The notes under the pieces: model-generated
Database searches by the model: none
The model's input: the letters and a program-made list of their open reading frames with translations, nothing else
What the model was told of the DNA's origin: nothing
Part shown: positions 1-9,664 of the stretch, piece by piece
Numbering within the stretch: the first letter of the stretch is position 1
How the letters are laid out: each line of letters opens with the position of its first letter
Made by a program: the position numbers and the translations under genes
Source: Prochlorococcus sp. HOT208_60m_813O14
GTDB lineage: Bacteria > Cyanobacteriota > Cyanobacteriia > PCC-6307 > Cyanobiaceae
DNA length: 64,000 nt
Direction of reading: 5' to 3'
Assembly: GCA_002025945.1 (NCBI GenBank)
Contig: MWOO01000188.1
Span: 62,001-126,000, forward strand

Positions 1-152
1 TTCAATAAATTCATGCATTCTTGATTTTTTTCCTCGTAATTTATTACATCATTCCAAGTTGGTAATGCTACAGAAACAGCATGAATACTATCAGGAATAG
101 AATATCCCAACTCTAAATTTTTCCATATAGGGTTTTTAAGTAAATCTCTCAA
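1..152 (-). CDS. Partial CDS (N-terminus): cystathionine gamma-synthase-like PLP enzyme, runs off the window
   Basis: Reverse-strand translation from TTG at 152: LRDLLKNPIWKNLELGYSIPDSIHAVSVALPTWNDVINYEEKNQECMNLL; 'PDS.HAVSVALPTW..VI.YEE' resembles the cyanobacterial MetB-like paralog; adjacent to metB. Confidence 0.65.
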   Translation of the reverse strand, partial: MRDLLKNPIWKNLELGYSIPDSIHAVSVALPTWNDVINYEEKNQECMNLL

Positions 153-155
153 TTT

Positions 156-1319
156 TCAGAATTTATTTAAAGCAAATAATATGTCTGAGATTAAATCGTT
201 TGTCTCTTCACATCCAATCGATAGTCTGACAAGAGAATCATCTATCCCTAAAAGATTTTTTGTTTCATCATCAACAGAAGCATGAGTCATTGTTGCGGGG
301 TGACAAATTAAACTTTCAACTCCTCCAAGGCTTTCTGCTAGCGAGAAATATTTGAGAGATTTGCAAAATTTAAAAGTATCCTCTTTTTTAAGATTTAATT
401 TCATGGTGATCATCGAACCTCCAGATCTCATTTGCGATTTTGCTAAATTAAATTGCGGATGTTTTTGATTAAAAGGATAAATTACTTTACTAATTATTTT
501 ATGATTCTCTAATTCTTCAGAAATTAATTTTGCACTTTGCGTTTGTTGTTCGATCCTTAAAGGAAGAGTTTTTACTCCTCTCGTAATTAGCCAACTGTCA
601 AAAGGAGATGGTTGAAGCCCTAGGGCTTTTTGAGAGAAAAGCATCTTACTATTCCATGCCTCATTATTTGTAAGTACTGCCCCACCAAGTGCATCACTAT
701 GTCCATTAATGAACTTTGTTGTACTTACGAGTGATAGTGTTGCACCAAGGTCCAATGGTTTTTGAATAAGTGCCGTTGAAAAGGTGTTGTCCACAACTAC
801 TGGGATTTGTAGTTTATTCGCTTCATCACAAATCGCTTTAATATCAAGTACCTTTAAAAGTGGATTAGTTGGACTTTCAAGCCATATCAAGGTTGGCTCG
901 AAGTATGAAATCTTTTTAATATTATTTTCGTTTGTAAAATCTATGTATAAAACTTCTAGTCCAAATTTTTTGAAAACTTTTTCGAACATTCTCACTGTAC
1001 AACCATATAGGTTTGACTCGCAGAGTATCTTGTCACCTGATTTTAGTATTGATGAAATTGCAGTTACCGCGCTAATTCCAGATCCAAAAACTGTACAGTA
1101 TTTAGAATCTTCTATTGATTTAAGGACGCTTTCTAGAATTCTAAAGTTTGGATTGCCTGATCTTGTGTAGTCGAAATTATCTTTATTTCCATGTTTGAAA
1201 GTAGATGTAGAAAAAATAGGAGGCATAACACATCCAGTTTCTTCTGCAAATGTTTCCCCATGGTGAATAGATAAGGTCTTAAAACCTGGTTTTTTTAAAT
1301 TATTTTCCTTATTTCCCAT
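156..1319 (-). CDS. metB: Cystathionine gamma-synthase / Cys-Met metabolism PLP enzyme
   Basis: 387 aa; PLP lysine region SLVSTTKFINGHSDALGGAV, SGGSMITMKL, AESLGGVESLICHPATMTHASV typical of the Cys/Met PLP family. Confidence 0.85.
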   Translation of the reverse strand: MGNKENNLKKPGFKTLSIHHGETFAEETGCVMPPIFSTSTFKHGNKDNFDYTRSGNPNFRILESVLKSIEDSKYCTVFGSGISAVTAISSILKSGDKILCESNLYGCTVRMFEKVFKKFGLEVLYIDFTNENNIKKISYFEPTLIWLESPTNPLLKVLDIKAICDEANKLQIPVVVDNTFSTALIQKPLDLGATLSLVSTTKFINGHSDALGGAVLTNNEAWNSKMLFSQKALGLQPSPFDSWLITRGVKTLPLRIEQQTQSAKLISEELENHKIISKVIYPFNQKHPQFNLAKSQMRSGGSMITMKLNLKKEDTFKFCKSLKYFSLAESLGGVESLICHPATMTHASVDDETKNLLGIDDSLVRLSIGCEETNDLISDILFALNKF

Positions 1320-1394
1320 TATTTTTAAAAATAAGAATTAAATTAAATCTCTCTTTTAAAAATGAGAGATTTAATAATCCAAAGAAAAGTAGTA

Positions 1395-2003
1395 TTAAAC
1401 TTTTCTTGAATAATATTCAACAACTAGTAGTTCGTTTATTTCAAGAGCAACCCACTCTCTATCGCATTTCCCATTTATTTTCCCCGTTAATTTAGGTTTG
1501 TCTAAATCAAGATGAGGTGGGACATTTGCTAAACCAGGGAATTCTATACTACCTTCTACAAGTTTTTTGCTTGCTTTGTTTTCTTTAATTCCGATTACAT
1601 CGCCTGATTTGCATTGATAACCAGCAATATCAAGAACCTTTCCATTAACGGTAACATGGCCATGGTTTACTAATTGTCTTGAGCCTGGAATGGTACCTCC
1701 AAAACCTAATCTAAAACAAACATTATCAAGTCTGTTTTCTAAAAGTCTTAGTAGGTTAGTTCCTGTAGATCCTTCTTGAGCTCTAGCTTTTTTTACATAA
1801 CGTACTAGTTGTTTTTCCGAAACTCCATAATTAAACCTAAGTTTCTGCTTTTCTTCTAGACGAATTGCATATTCTGATCGCTTGCGACGGGCTTGGCCGT
1901 GCTGACCTGGAGGATTAGACTTCTTCGAAGCTTTCCTGGTGAGACCTGGTAGTTCTCCCAAGCGACGCGTAACCCTTAATCTGGGGCCGCGGTATCTTGA
2001 CAT
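1395..2003 (-). CDS. rpsD: 30S ribosomal protein S4
   Basis: 202 aa; [25 protein letters not shown]4 domain [29 protein letters not shown]. Confidence 0.98.
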   Translation of the reverse strand: MSRYRGPRLRVTRRLGELPGLTRKASKKSNPPGQHGQARRKRSEYAIRLEEKQKLRFNYGVSEKQLVRYVKKARAQEGSTGTNLLRLLENRLDNVCFRLGFGGTIPGSRQLVNHGHVTVNGKVLDIAGYQCKSGDVIGIKENKASKKLVEGSIEFPGLANVPPHLDLDKPKLTGKINGKCDREWVALEINELLVVEYYSRKV

Positions 2004-2098
2004 AATTTTAAATTAAATTGAAATTTGCAATAAATTGGATAATTGATTAAATTCAATTAAACTAATTACTACTTGAAATATTATTTTACATCATTAAA

Positions 2099-2335
2099 GT
2101 GTTCAAAACTATTAATAAATCAATTACTTCTATACTTCTTTTTATGATTTCGTTTTATCAAAAGTGGTTTTCTCCTTTTTTTGGACCAAGATGCAGATTT
2201 ATTCCAAGTTGCAGCTCTTATGGATATGAGGCAATTACCAGACATGGACCTTGGAAGGGAGGGTGGTTAACTTTAAGAAGATTAAGCAGATGTCATCCTT
2301 TAACTCCCTGTGGATGTGACCCTGTGCCTGACTAA
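2099..2335 (+). CDS. yidD: Membrane protein insertion efficiency factor YidD
   Basis: YQKWFSPFFGPRCRFIPSCSSYGYEAITRHGPWKGGWLTLRRLSRCHP is the canonical YidD signature. Confidence 0.95.
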   Translation: MFKTINKSITSILLFMISFYQKWFSPFFGPRCRFIPSCSSYGYEAITRHGPWKGGWLTLRRLSRCHPLTPCGCDPVPD

Positions 2336-2339
2336 ATGA

Positions 2340-2642
2340 ATGAAAATATTTATTTTTGTTAGGCAGGGATGTTGCCTTTGTGATTCATTAAAAAACAAAC
2401 TGGCAAAAATAAATCTTAATGAGTTATTCCCTAATCTAGAGGAGGTCAAAGAAATTGATATTGATAGGTTCGATTTATATAAAGATAAATATAAAAAATA
2501 TGATTATGAAGTACCTGTTATTGCTGTTGAAGGAATTAGGTCAGAGGAGATTATAGAATTGCCTCGCATTTCTCCAAGATTAAAAGATGATCAATTAAAG
2601 AATTGGTTTCAAAAAAATATTAGTACCATTCTGGAGAAATAA
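2340..2642 (+). CDS. Glutaredoxin-like (DUF836) protein
   Basis: CCLCDSLKNKL active-site motif, EVPVIAVEG cis-Pro region; 100 aa. Confidence 0.8.
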   Translation: MKIFIFVRQGCCLCDSLKNKLAKINLNELFPNLEEVKEIDIDRFDLYKDKYKKYDYEVPVIAVEGIRSEEIIELPRISPRLKDDQLKNWFQKNISTILEK

Positions 2643-2651
2643 TTTTTTTAT

Positions 2652-4187
2652 ATGAGATCTATAAAATTACATAAACTTTTAGATTTGGTAGGAATTATTC
2701 CTTCATTAGATTTAATCGATCATGAAATCAATAATATTTCTTTTAACTCTAAAGAAGTTCAAAAAGGAACTTTATTTTTAGGTATGCCTGGTTTAAATGT
2801 TGATGGAGGAAAATATTGTATTGAGGCAATTGAAAATGGCGCGGAGGCTGCCATTATTGGGTCTGCTGCAAAAGAGAAAATTGGATCTATTGATCGAGAA
2901 AGGATTTTGGTTATAGAGGATAATTTAGATTATATTTTTGGTCAAATAGTCGCCGAGTTTTGGAATAGGCCTTCAAGAAAACTTAAACTTATTGGTGTTA
3001 CAGGTACAAATGGGAAAACGACAATTACTTTTTTATTAGAATATCTTTTAAATAAATTAGGGAAAAAGACTGCATTATTCGGGACCTTACTCAATAGATG
3101 GCCTGGTTTCTCAGAAGTGGCTTCTCATACAACTGATTTCGCAGATAAACTTCAAAAGAAATTAAGTGCTGCTGTTGAGGTAGAATCTGAATTCGCGATA
3201 TTAGAGGTAAGTTCTCATTCTATTGCACAAAACAGGATATCAGGATGCGAATTCGAGGCAGCTATTTTTACTAATTTAACTCAAGATCATCTTGATTATC
3301 ACTCAAATATGGAATCATATTTTCAAACAAAAAGAAAATTATTTTTCCCACCTTACTTAAAAGAAAAAGATGGAATTTGTGTATTAAATCATGATGACCA
3401 TTGGATATCTAAATTATCATCTGATCTTGAGAAAAGATCTTCATTAGTCTCTACAAAGATTACTGAAAGTGAATTTGAAAATGATGATTTTTTTTTCGTA
3501 ACAGATAAAAAATTTACTGAAATTGGTTCTACCTGCATTTTTCATACACCTAAGGAAAAAATTCAACTTTTTGTTCCACTTATTGGTGAATTTAATTTAA
3601 TGAATGCGATTCAAGCAATAACAATTTTGTATAAACTTAATTTTTCTTTAAAAGATCTATCAAAGTTGATACAATCTTTCCCTGGTGCTCCTGGGAGAAT
3701 GGAGAAAATACAAATTGCTAATGACGTCGTTATAAGATCACTCCCAACAGTAATTGTTGATTATGCGCACACCCCTGATGGATTAAAAAAAGTTTTGCAA
3801 TCAATTAAAAAACTTTGTGAAGGTAAACTCATAACTGTTTTTGGCTGTGGTGGAGATCGAGACCGTAGTAAAAGGCCTTTAATGGGATCAATAGCTGAAG
3901 AGTTTTCTGATCAACTTTTTATAACTTCAGATAATCCAAGATCAGAAGAACCCCAAAAGATAGTAAATGATATTTTGATGGGTATAAAAAAAAGAGAAAA
4001 AATAACAATTGAGATTGATAGATTTAAGGCAATAAATGAATCTATTAAATTTGCTAGTAAAGAAGATATTGTTTTAATTGCAGGAAAAGGACATGAAGAC
4101 TACCAAATTCTCAATGATAAAGTTATTAATTTTGATGATAGAAAAATAGCTTATAAACTATTAAAAGAAAAAAATAAATCTCAATAA
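2652..4187 (+). CDS. murE: UDP-N-acetylmuramyl-tripeptide synthetase
   Basis: GVTGTNGKTT P-loop, DYAHTPDGL, GCGGDRDRSKRPLMG, TSDNPRSEEP (MurE motifs). Confidence 0.97.
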   Translation: MRSIKLHKLLDLVGIIPSLDLIDHEINNISFNSKEVQKGTLFLGMPGLNVDGGKYCIEAIENGAEAAIIGSAAKEKIGSIDRERILVIEDNLDYIFGQIVAEFWNRPSRKLKLIGVTGTNGKTTITFLLEYLLNKLGKKTALFGTLLNRWPGFSEVASHTTDFADKLQKKLSAAVEVESEFAILEVSSHSIAQNRISGCEFEAAIFTNLTQDHLDYHSNMESYFQTKRKLFFPPYLKEKDGICVLNHDDHWISKLSSDLEKRSSLVSTKITESEFENDDFFFVTDKKFTEIGSTCIFHTPKEKIQLFVPLIGEFNLMNAIQAITILYKLNFSLKDLSKLIQSFPGAPGRMEKIQIANDVVIRSLPTVIVDYAHTPDGLKKVLQSIKKLCEGKLITVFGCGGDRDRSKRPLMGSIAEEFSDQLFITSDNPRSEEPQKIVNDILMGIKKREKITIEIDRFKAINESIKFASKEDIVLIAGKGHEDYQILNDKVINFDDRKIAYKLLKEKNKSQ

Positions 4188-4269
4188 AAATTTCTTAATT
4201 AAATAAGAAAGATCTTTACGCAAATCACAAGAGAAGTTTCTTAGAATAAATGAAGTTATTTTTAATAAA

Positions 4270-4974
4270 ATGAAGGGCTTAGCCTTAGTTGTAGGCGCAG
4301 GTGGAATTGGAACACAACTAGCTAAAGATCTGAATGAAAGTGAAAAAGATTTAGATGTTGTTTTGTGTGGAAGAAAAAGTGAATTTAATTCTTTTTGGGA
4401 ATTAGATATAGAGGATTCTCAATCCCTTTTGCAGTTGAAAAATAAAATATCAAATCATCCTTCAAAATTAAGGTTAGTTGTTAATGCTACAGGTAGACTT
4501 CATAGTGATTCTCTTCAACCAGAAAAAAGATTACAACATCTTGATAAAAAAAATATGATGGAAAGTTTTTCAATAAATGCCTTTTCTCCTATTTTATTAG
4601 CTAAAGCGATTGAAGAATTTATACCAAAAGATTTTTATTTTAATTTTGCAAGTATAAGTGCAAGAGTGGGTAGCATTGGAGATAATCAAACTGGAGGTTG
4701 GTATTCATATAGAGCTGCAAAATCTGCGCAAAATCAGTTTTTTAAATCTTTAAGTATTGAATGGGCTAGACGTTTCCCAAAGGCTACTATCACATTGCTT
4801 CATCCAGGAACAGTAGATACTGATTTATCTAGGCCTTTTCATAAATTTGTTCCAGTACATAAATTATTTAGTAAAGAAAAATCCTCCCAATTCTTGATCA
4901 ATATTATTAAAAATCAATCACCAGAATCTACAGGAAAATTTATTGCATGGGACAACGCGGAGATACCTTGGTAA
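4270..4974 (+). CDS. Short-chain dehydrogenase/reductase (SDR)
   Basis: N-terminal VVGAGGIGTQLAKDL, YSYRAAKSAQNQF (YxxxK), LHPGTVDTDLSRPF. Confidence 0.85.
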   Translation: MKGLALVVGAGGIGTQLAKDLNESEKDLDVVLCGRKSEFNSFWELDIEDSQSLLQLKNKISNHPSKLRLVVNATGRLHSDSLQPEKRLQHLDKKNMMESFSINAFSPILLAKAIEEFIPKDFYFNFASISARVGSIGDNQTGGWYSYRAAKSAQNQFFKSLSIEWARRFPKATITLLHPGTVDTDLSRPFHKFVPVHKLFSKEKSSQFLINIIKNQSPESTGKFIAWDNAEIPW

Positions 4975-5004
4975 ACTAAATTTTTTCTTTATATCAATAG
5001 ATCT

Positions 5005-6180
5005 TTAAGTCAATATTTTTTTTATCTCTTTAGCAAGTAAATCAATCTCAGCTTCTGTAGTCATTTGATGTACGCATGCTCTAAACCATTTTGGATCTTC
5101 TAAAACTCTAATCCAAATTTTCTTTTCTCCAAGTTTCTTCACAAATTTATCCTTATCTTTAACATTTTCGATATTAAAACTAACAATCCCATTTAAATAT
5201 TTTTTTTCTAAAACTAATTCAACATCCTTAAATTGATTTAATTCCTCCCACAGTTTTCCACTTAATTTTCTGATATTTTTGGTTTTTTCTTTTTCATGGC
5301 AGTCTTTATCCAAAAGATCTAAAGATTTTCGGAGCCCAGCAAGTAAAGGAATACAAGTGGTAGCTATTTCAAATTTCCTTGCATCAGCATGAAAAAGATT
5401 ATCTGAAGGCTCATAAATGCCTTGTTCTTTTTTTAATGATTTCCAACCAATTATTGTTGGATCTGTTTCATGAATAAATCTATCTGAGACATAAATGGCC
5501 CCAAGTCCTTCTGGTCCACATGCCCATTTATGAGAAGTTATTGAATATAAATCAGAATAAAAAACTTCTTTTTCAATATTTATATGCCCAAAGGTTTGAG
5601 CACCATCAACAAGTAAATAAGAATTTTCTCGATTATTTTTTAATTCGATAGAAATTTGTTTTAAGGGAATTTTATATCCAAAGTTCCATAAAATATGAGA
5701 AATAATTAGGATCTTAGTCTTACTATTTAGATTTTTCAAAATCTCTAAAATTATATTTTCGTCGTTTAGATTTTTAATTTTTTGGATTGGCAAAATTTTA
5801 AATATTAATTTATTTCTTCTGCAAAATTCGCGACTTGCAGCCACCACTCCAGGATGTTCACAGTCACTTATTAACAACTCTTCTCCCTCTTCTACTTTTA
5901 TTCCCCAAAAGGGCAAAATCATGCCGGAAGAGATATTTTCGGTTAAAGCTACATTCTTTGAATTGACACCTAATTTTTGCGCAATGATTCTTTTTGTGGT
6001 CAATATTTCTTTGTAAATAAAAGGCCACATATCATTGGTAAATGGTCCTAAATCTTGGATAATTTCCCAAGTTTTAACTATTGCTTCTAGAGAAGATTTT
6101 GGTAATGGTCCTTGACCACCATAATTGAAATAATACTTATTTTTTAAAGCTGGTATTTGAGCTCTTAGATTATTTCTCAT
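5005..6180 (-). CDS. Aminotransferase class V / cysteine desulfurase-like PLP protein
   Basis: YFNYGGQGPLP, LISDCEHPGV, LVDGAQTFGHI, SITSHKWACGPEGLGAIYVS (PLP lysine in SHKW). Confidence 0.85.
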   Translation of the reverse strand: MRNNLRAQIPALKNKYYFNYGGQGPLPKSSLEAIVKTWEIIQDLGPFTNDMWPFIYKEILTTKRIIAQKLGVNSKNVALTENISSGMILPFWGIKVEEGEELLISDCEHPGVVAASREFCRRNKLIFKILPIQKIKNLNDENIILEILKNLNSKTKILIISHILWNFGYKIPLKQISIELKNNRENSYLLVDGAQTFGHINIEKEVFYSDLYSITSHKWACGPEGLGAIYVSDRFIHETDPTIIGWKSLKKEQGIYEPSDNLFHADARKFEIATTCIPLLAGLRKSLDLLDKDCHEKEKTKNIRKLSGKLWEELNQFKDVELVLEKKYLNGIVSFNIENVKDKDKFVKKLGEKKIWIRVLEDPKWFRACVHQMTTEAEIDLLAKEIKKILT

Positions 6181-6215
6181 AGAAATTTATATTATATTTT
6201 TAACTCTTGAATTTT

Positions 6216-7010
6216 TTAAATATTGCCCACTAAAGTTACTGTTCTAAATTCAATATCCTCAATTACTTTCCAAGGTTCAGCACTCCTTTCTGCAAATTCT
6301 AAATTTTTAAATCCTAGTTTTTTAAAATCACTTATAAAGTCTGGTTCATACCATGCTCCACTAATACATCCTGTCCATAGATCATGATCATTTTGCAATC
6401 TCAAAGGAACTCTTTTGTTAGAGACGATATCGCTAATTGCAATTCTTCCATTATCGTTTAAAACTCTTTTTATATTATTTAGAAGGTTATTTCTAGATTC
6501 TGGGCTTACCAAGTTTAAAACGCAATTACTTAAAATAATATCAACTGATTTATCTGCGATTAATGGATTTAAATCTTTATCTAATTCATCAAGTTTTTCA
6601 ATTGAACCTTCTAGAAATTCTGTATTGTTGAAACCTATATTTTTTGCAACTTCTTTAGAGGCAGATCTAGATAAAGAAAGCATATCCGGATTCTGATCAA
6701 CTCCAATAACTTTCCCTTCTTTCCCAACAATTTGGGCACAAATAAAAGCATTTTTGCCGCTTCCACTTCCAAGATCTAAGACTATATCATTTTTGTGAAC
6801 ATATTTTGTTGGATCACCACACCCATAGTCTCTTTCTATAACCTCTTGAGGAATTGCTTCAAGTAAAATGGGATTAAACCCAACTGGTGTACAAAGACAA
6901 CTTTCTTTTTCTTGTGCGGCTGATCCATATCTTTCTTGAATGGCATCTTTATGATCGAATTGATTAATTGCTTTATTAGATGTGTTTGTATTACAACAAC
7001 TTTCAGACAT
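6216..7010 (-). CDS. SAM-dependent methyltransferase, ArsM (arsenite methyltransferase)-like
   Basis: ERDYGCGDPTKYV, VLDLGSGSGKNAFICAQIVG, LSNCVLNLV, TGCISGAWYEPDF match the ArsM layout. Start set at MSESCC (7010) because the upstream M at 7043 falls in the neighbouring terminator's T-tract. Confidence 0.75.
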   Translation of the reverse strand: MSESCCNTNTSNKAINQFDHKDAIQERYGSAAQEKESCLCTPVGFNPILLEAIPQEVIERDYGCGDPTKYVHKNDIVLDLGSGSGKNAFICAQIVGKEGKVIGVDQNPDMLSLSRSASKEVAKNIGFNNTEFLEGSIEKLDELDKDLNPLIADKSVDIILSNCVLNLVSPESRNNLLNNIKRVLNDNGRIAISDIVSNKRVPLRLQNDHDLWTGCISGAWYEPDFISDFKKLGFKNLEFAERSAEPWKVIEDIEFRTVTLVGNI

Positions 7011-7046
7011 ATTTTTAAAAGGACTCTTAATAAATATAGCCAAAAA

Positions 7047-7072
7047 AAAAGCCCCTGAAAAAGGGGCTTTTA
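7047..7072 (-). terminator. Rho-independent terminator of the DUF4278 gene
   Basis: AAAAGCCCCTTTTTCAGGGGCTTTTTTTTT on the minus strand, directly downstream of the 7088 stop. Confidence 0.9.
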
Positions 7073-7087
7073 ATTTGTTTAATTAAA

Positions 7088-7261
7088 TTATTTAGTGTAA
7101 TTTACACCTCTGTAATTTAATTCTGCTTTTTCATTACTTGAAGAAGCGTCATCCATTCTGTTGGTGTATACGTTTCTTCTGTAGGTAAGTTCAACAAGTT
7201 GCTTTTTAGCAGCTTCTTTGTTTTGAACGTAGTTTTTACCTCTGTAAGTTAAAGTAGTCAT
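7088..7261 (-). CDS. DUF4278 domain small protein
   Basis: MTTLTYRGKNYVQNKEAAKK..LTYRRNVY..AELNYRGVNYTK: repeated LTYRG..Y motif. Start taken at the internal MTTLTYRG; the track's upstream M is at 7297. Confidence 0.85.
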   Translation of the reverse strand: MTTLTYRGKNYVQNKEAAKKQLVELTYRRNVYTNRMDDASSSNEKAELNYRGVNYTK

Positions 7262-7516
7262 GTTTCGATGTGACAAAACGGCCATCCCCCGTTCCATGGT
7301 ATGACTCGAACTGCGCCCTCAATTGAGGGTGAACGAAAAAGTAGCAAAAGCTACCAAATTATTATAAGCGTATTTTTCTAGTGATGTCTAGCTTTTACAA
7401 ATAGAAACGAAGATTTAATATTTTTTTAATTATTATCTTAGGTTAATTTTTTTATAAATAGTCTCTAAAAAGGATTATGTTTATATTTGGTTTAATCTTC
7501 ATGTAACTATTGATTT

Positions 7517-7774
7517 ATGACAAGTTTTTTATATTTCTTGGGAAATACCTTAAGGTGGCCAGTTCTAAAGCCAAAAGAATTTTTTTCATTACATGCATAT
7601 TTTTCAATCATTTATTTGATAACTTTTACTTTGAGTAAATATGACGTAAGCCAATCAAATTTAGTTTTTACTTTAGGAATTCTTGCACCTCTTTTAATCG
7701 CGATTGGTCAAGGACTTCCAATTGATTGCCTTGATATGGAATCATCTTTGTTGAAGGAATTAAAAACTAAATAA
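7517..7774 (+). CDS. Conserved hypothetical small membrane protein
   Basis: 85 aa with two hydrophobic segments in a clean intergenic position. Confidence 0.65.
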   Translation: MTSFLYFLGNTLRWPVLKPKEFFSLHAYFSIIYLITFTLSKYDVSQSNLVFTLGILAPLLIAIGQGLPIDCLDMESSLLKELKTK

Positions 7775-7796
7775 TGTTTATATCAGTTTAAAATTT

Positions 7797-8042
7797 TTAT
7801 AAAACCTGGACAACTTCACTTATTTCAGGAATCATTTCTTTTAACTTTCTCTCAATACCCATTTTTAGGGTCATAGTACTACTTGGACAACTACCACATG
7901 CCCCTTGAAGCCTGACTTTGACAATTGGGCCATCTATTTCTGCAATCTCTACATTACCTCCATCAGATATTAAAAAAGGCCTTAGCTCGTCAAGGACTTT
8001 TTCTACATTTTCATTTGTCAGCGAGAGTGTCTCAGTACTCAT
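7797..8042 (-). CDS. NifU-like (Nfu-type) Fe-S scaffold protein
   Basis: [48 protein letters not shown] (CxxC). Confidence 0.95.
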   Translation of the reverse strand: MSTETLSLTNENVEKVLDELRPFLISDGGNVEIAEIDGPIVKVRLQGACGSCPSSTMTLKMGIERKLKEMIPEISEVVQVL

Positions 8043-8112
8043 AATTTTGGATTAACTTTATAATAAGCCTAGAAAGAAATTTGATTAATTGCAAAAAAGA
8101 TAATTTTCTGTT

Positions 8113-9609
8113 GTGACTTCATTTCAAAATTCCACAAATGATAATAGCTACTTTGATGCAGTCTTAGTAGGAGCAGGGATAATGAGTAGTACTTTAGCCC
8201 TCTTAATTTCAGAAGTTTTACCAGATATAAATATTCTCATTGTAGAAAAATTAAGTGCTCCAGGAAGTGAAAGTACTGGCGCTTTTAATAATGCAGGTAC
8301 AGGACATGCGGCTAATTGCGAATTAAACTATACCCCTTTAGACGAAAAAGGAAGTATAAAAATAAATAAAGCGCTCTCAATAAATCGTTCTTTTGAAACA
8401 TCTATGTCTTTATGGGCCTCATTGTATGAAGAAGGGAAAATTGATATTAAAAAATTTCTAAAATTTATTCCACATATTAGTTTCGTATCTGGTCAGGAAA
8501 ATATTTCTTTTTTAAAAAAAAGATTTCAGAAAATGACCGAAAATCCTGAATTTATTGATATGGAATTTTCTACATCTTTTGATGAAATCTCATCATGGGC
8601 TCCTCTAATTACAAAAGATAGGAATCCATCTAATAAAATCGCTGCTACCAGAATAGGTAGAGGAACAGATATTAATTTTGAGGCTCTCACAAAAGAGTAT
8701 TTGTCATTTGTTTCTTTAAACAATAATGTTGAAATTAGGTACAAAACAGAATTACAAGATTTAAAGAAAATTGATAATAAAAATTGGGAACTAGAAATTA
8801 GTTCAGAAGGTAGAAAAACTTCAATTAGAACTGGTTATGTTTTTCTTGGTGCTGGTGGAAAAACAATTAATTATTTGCAAAAATCGAAAATTCCAGAAGC
8901 AAAAAATTATGGCGGATTTCCTGTAAGTGGGAAGTGGCTTATTTGCGAGGAAAAAGATCTAACAGAAAAACATAACTCAAAAGTTTATGGCAAAGCTGAT
9001 ATTGGTTCGCCACCAATGTCTGTGCCTCATTTAGATACCAGATGGATTGATAATAAAAAACTTCTTTTATATGGACCTTTTGCTGGATTTACAACAAAAT
9101 TTTTAAAGCAAAGCTCATACTTTGACTTATTTAGTTCAATTAAAAAGAATAATATTTTTTCTATGTTAGACGTTGGTTTCAAGAACAACGATTTAATTTA
9201 TTACCTAATATCACAATCATTAAAAAACCATAATTCAAGAGTTGAGAATTTAAAGAATATGATGCCATCAGCTAATCCCTCTGATTGGTATTTAAAGAAT
9301 GCTGGTCAAAGAGTCCAAATAATTAAAAAAACTGAAGATGGTGGTTCTTTGAAATTTGGAACGGAGATTGTAAATTCATCTGATGGATCATTATCTGCTT
9401 TGTTAGGAGCATCTCCCGGTGCAAGTACTGCGGTCTCAATTATGGTTGAAGTTCTAGAAAAATCTGTCTTATTTTTAAATGACAAGCATAATCTTCAGAA
9501 AAAAATAAATAACTTAATTTATCCAGAACTATCGGACTCTGAAAATAACAGTACCTTCATAAAAGACATCAAAAAAAGAAATAATTCCATTTTTGGTTTC
9601 CATCAATAA
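8113..9609 (+). CDS. mqo: Malate:quinone oxidoreductase
   Basis: [64 protein letters not shown]. Confidence 0.95.
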   Translation: MTSFQNSTNDNSYFDAVLVGAGIMSSTLALLISEVLPDINILIVEKLSAPGSESTGAFNNAGTGHAANCELNYTPLDEKGSIKINKALSINRSFETSMSLWASLYEEGKIDIKKFLKFIPHISFVSGQENISFLKKRFQKMTENPEFIDMEFSTSFDEISSWAPLITKDRNPSNKIAATRIGRGTDINFEALTKEYLSFVSLNNNVEIRYKTELQDLKKIDNKNWELEISSEGRKTSIRTGYVFLGAGGKTINYLQKSKIPEAKNYGGFPVSGKWLICEEKDLTEKHNSKVYGKADIGSPPMSVPHLDTRWIDNKKLLLYGPFAGFTTKFLKQSSYFDLFSSIKKNNIFSMLDVGFKNNDLIYYLISQSLKNHNSRVENLKNMMPSANPSDWYLKNAGQRVQIIKKTEDGGSLKFGTEIVNSSDGSLSALLGASPGASTAVSIMVEVLEKSVLFLNDKHNLQKKINNLIYPELSDSENNSTFIKDIKKRNNSIFGFHQ

Positions 9610-9664
9610 TTCTAATTAGCTAGTATTAATCAAGATGTAACAAGAGGAGAATTTTTCTTTCTAT

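Noticed and set aside
784-1170. 128-aa plus-strand ORF opposite metB
   Set aside because: Fully antisense to a well-supported conserved gene; low-complexity translation.
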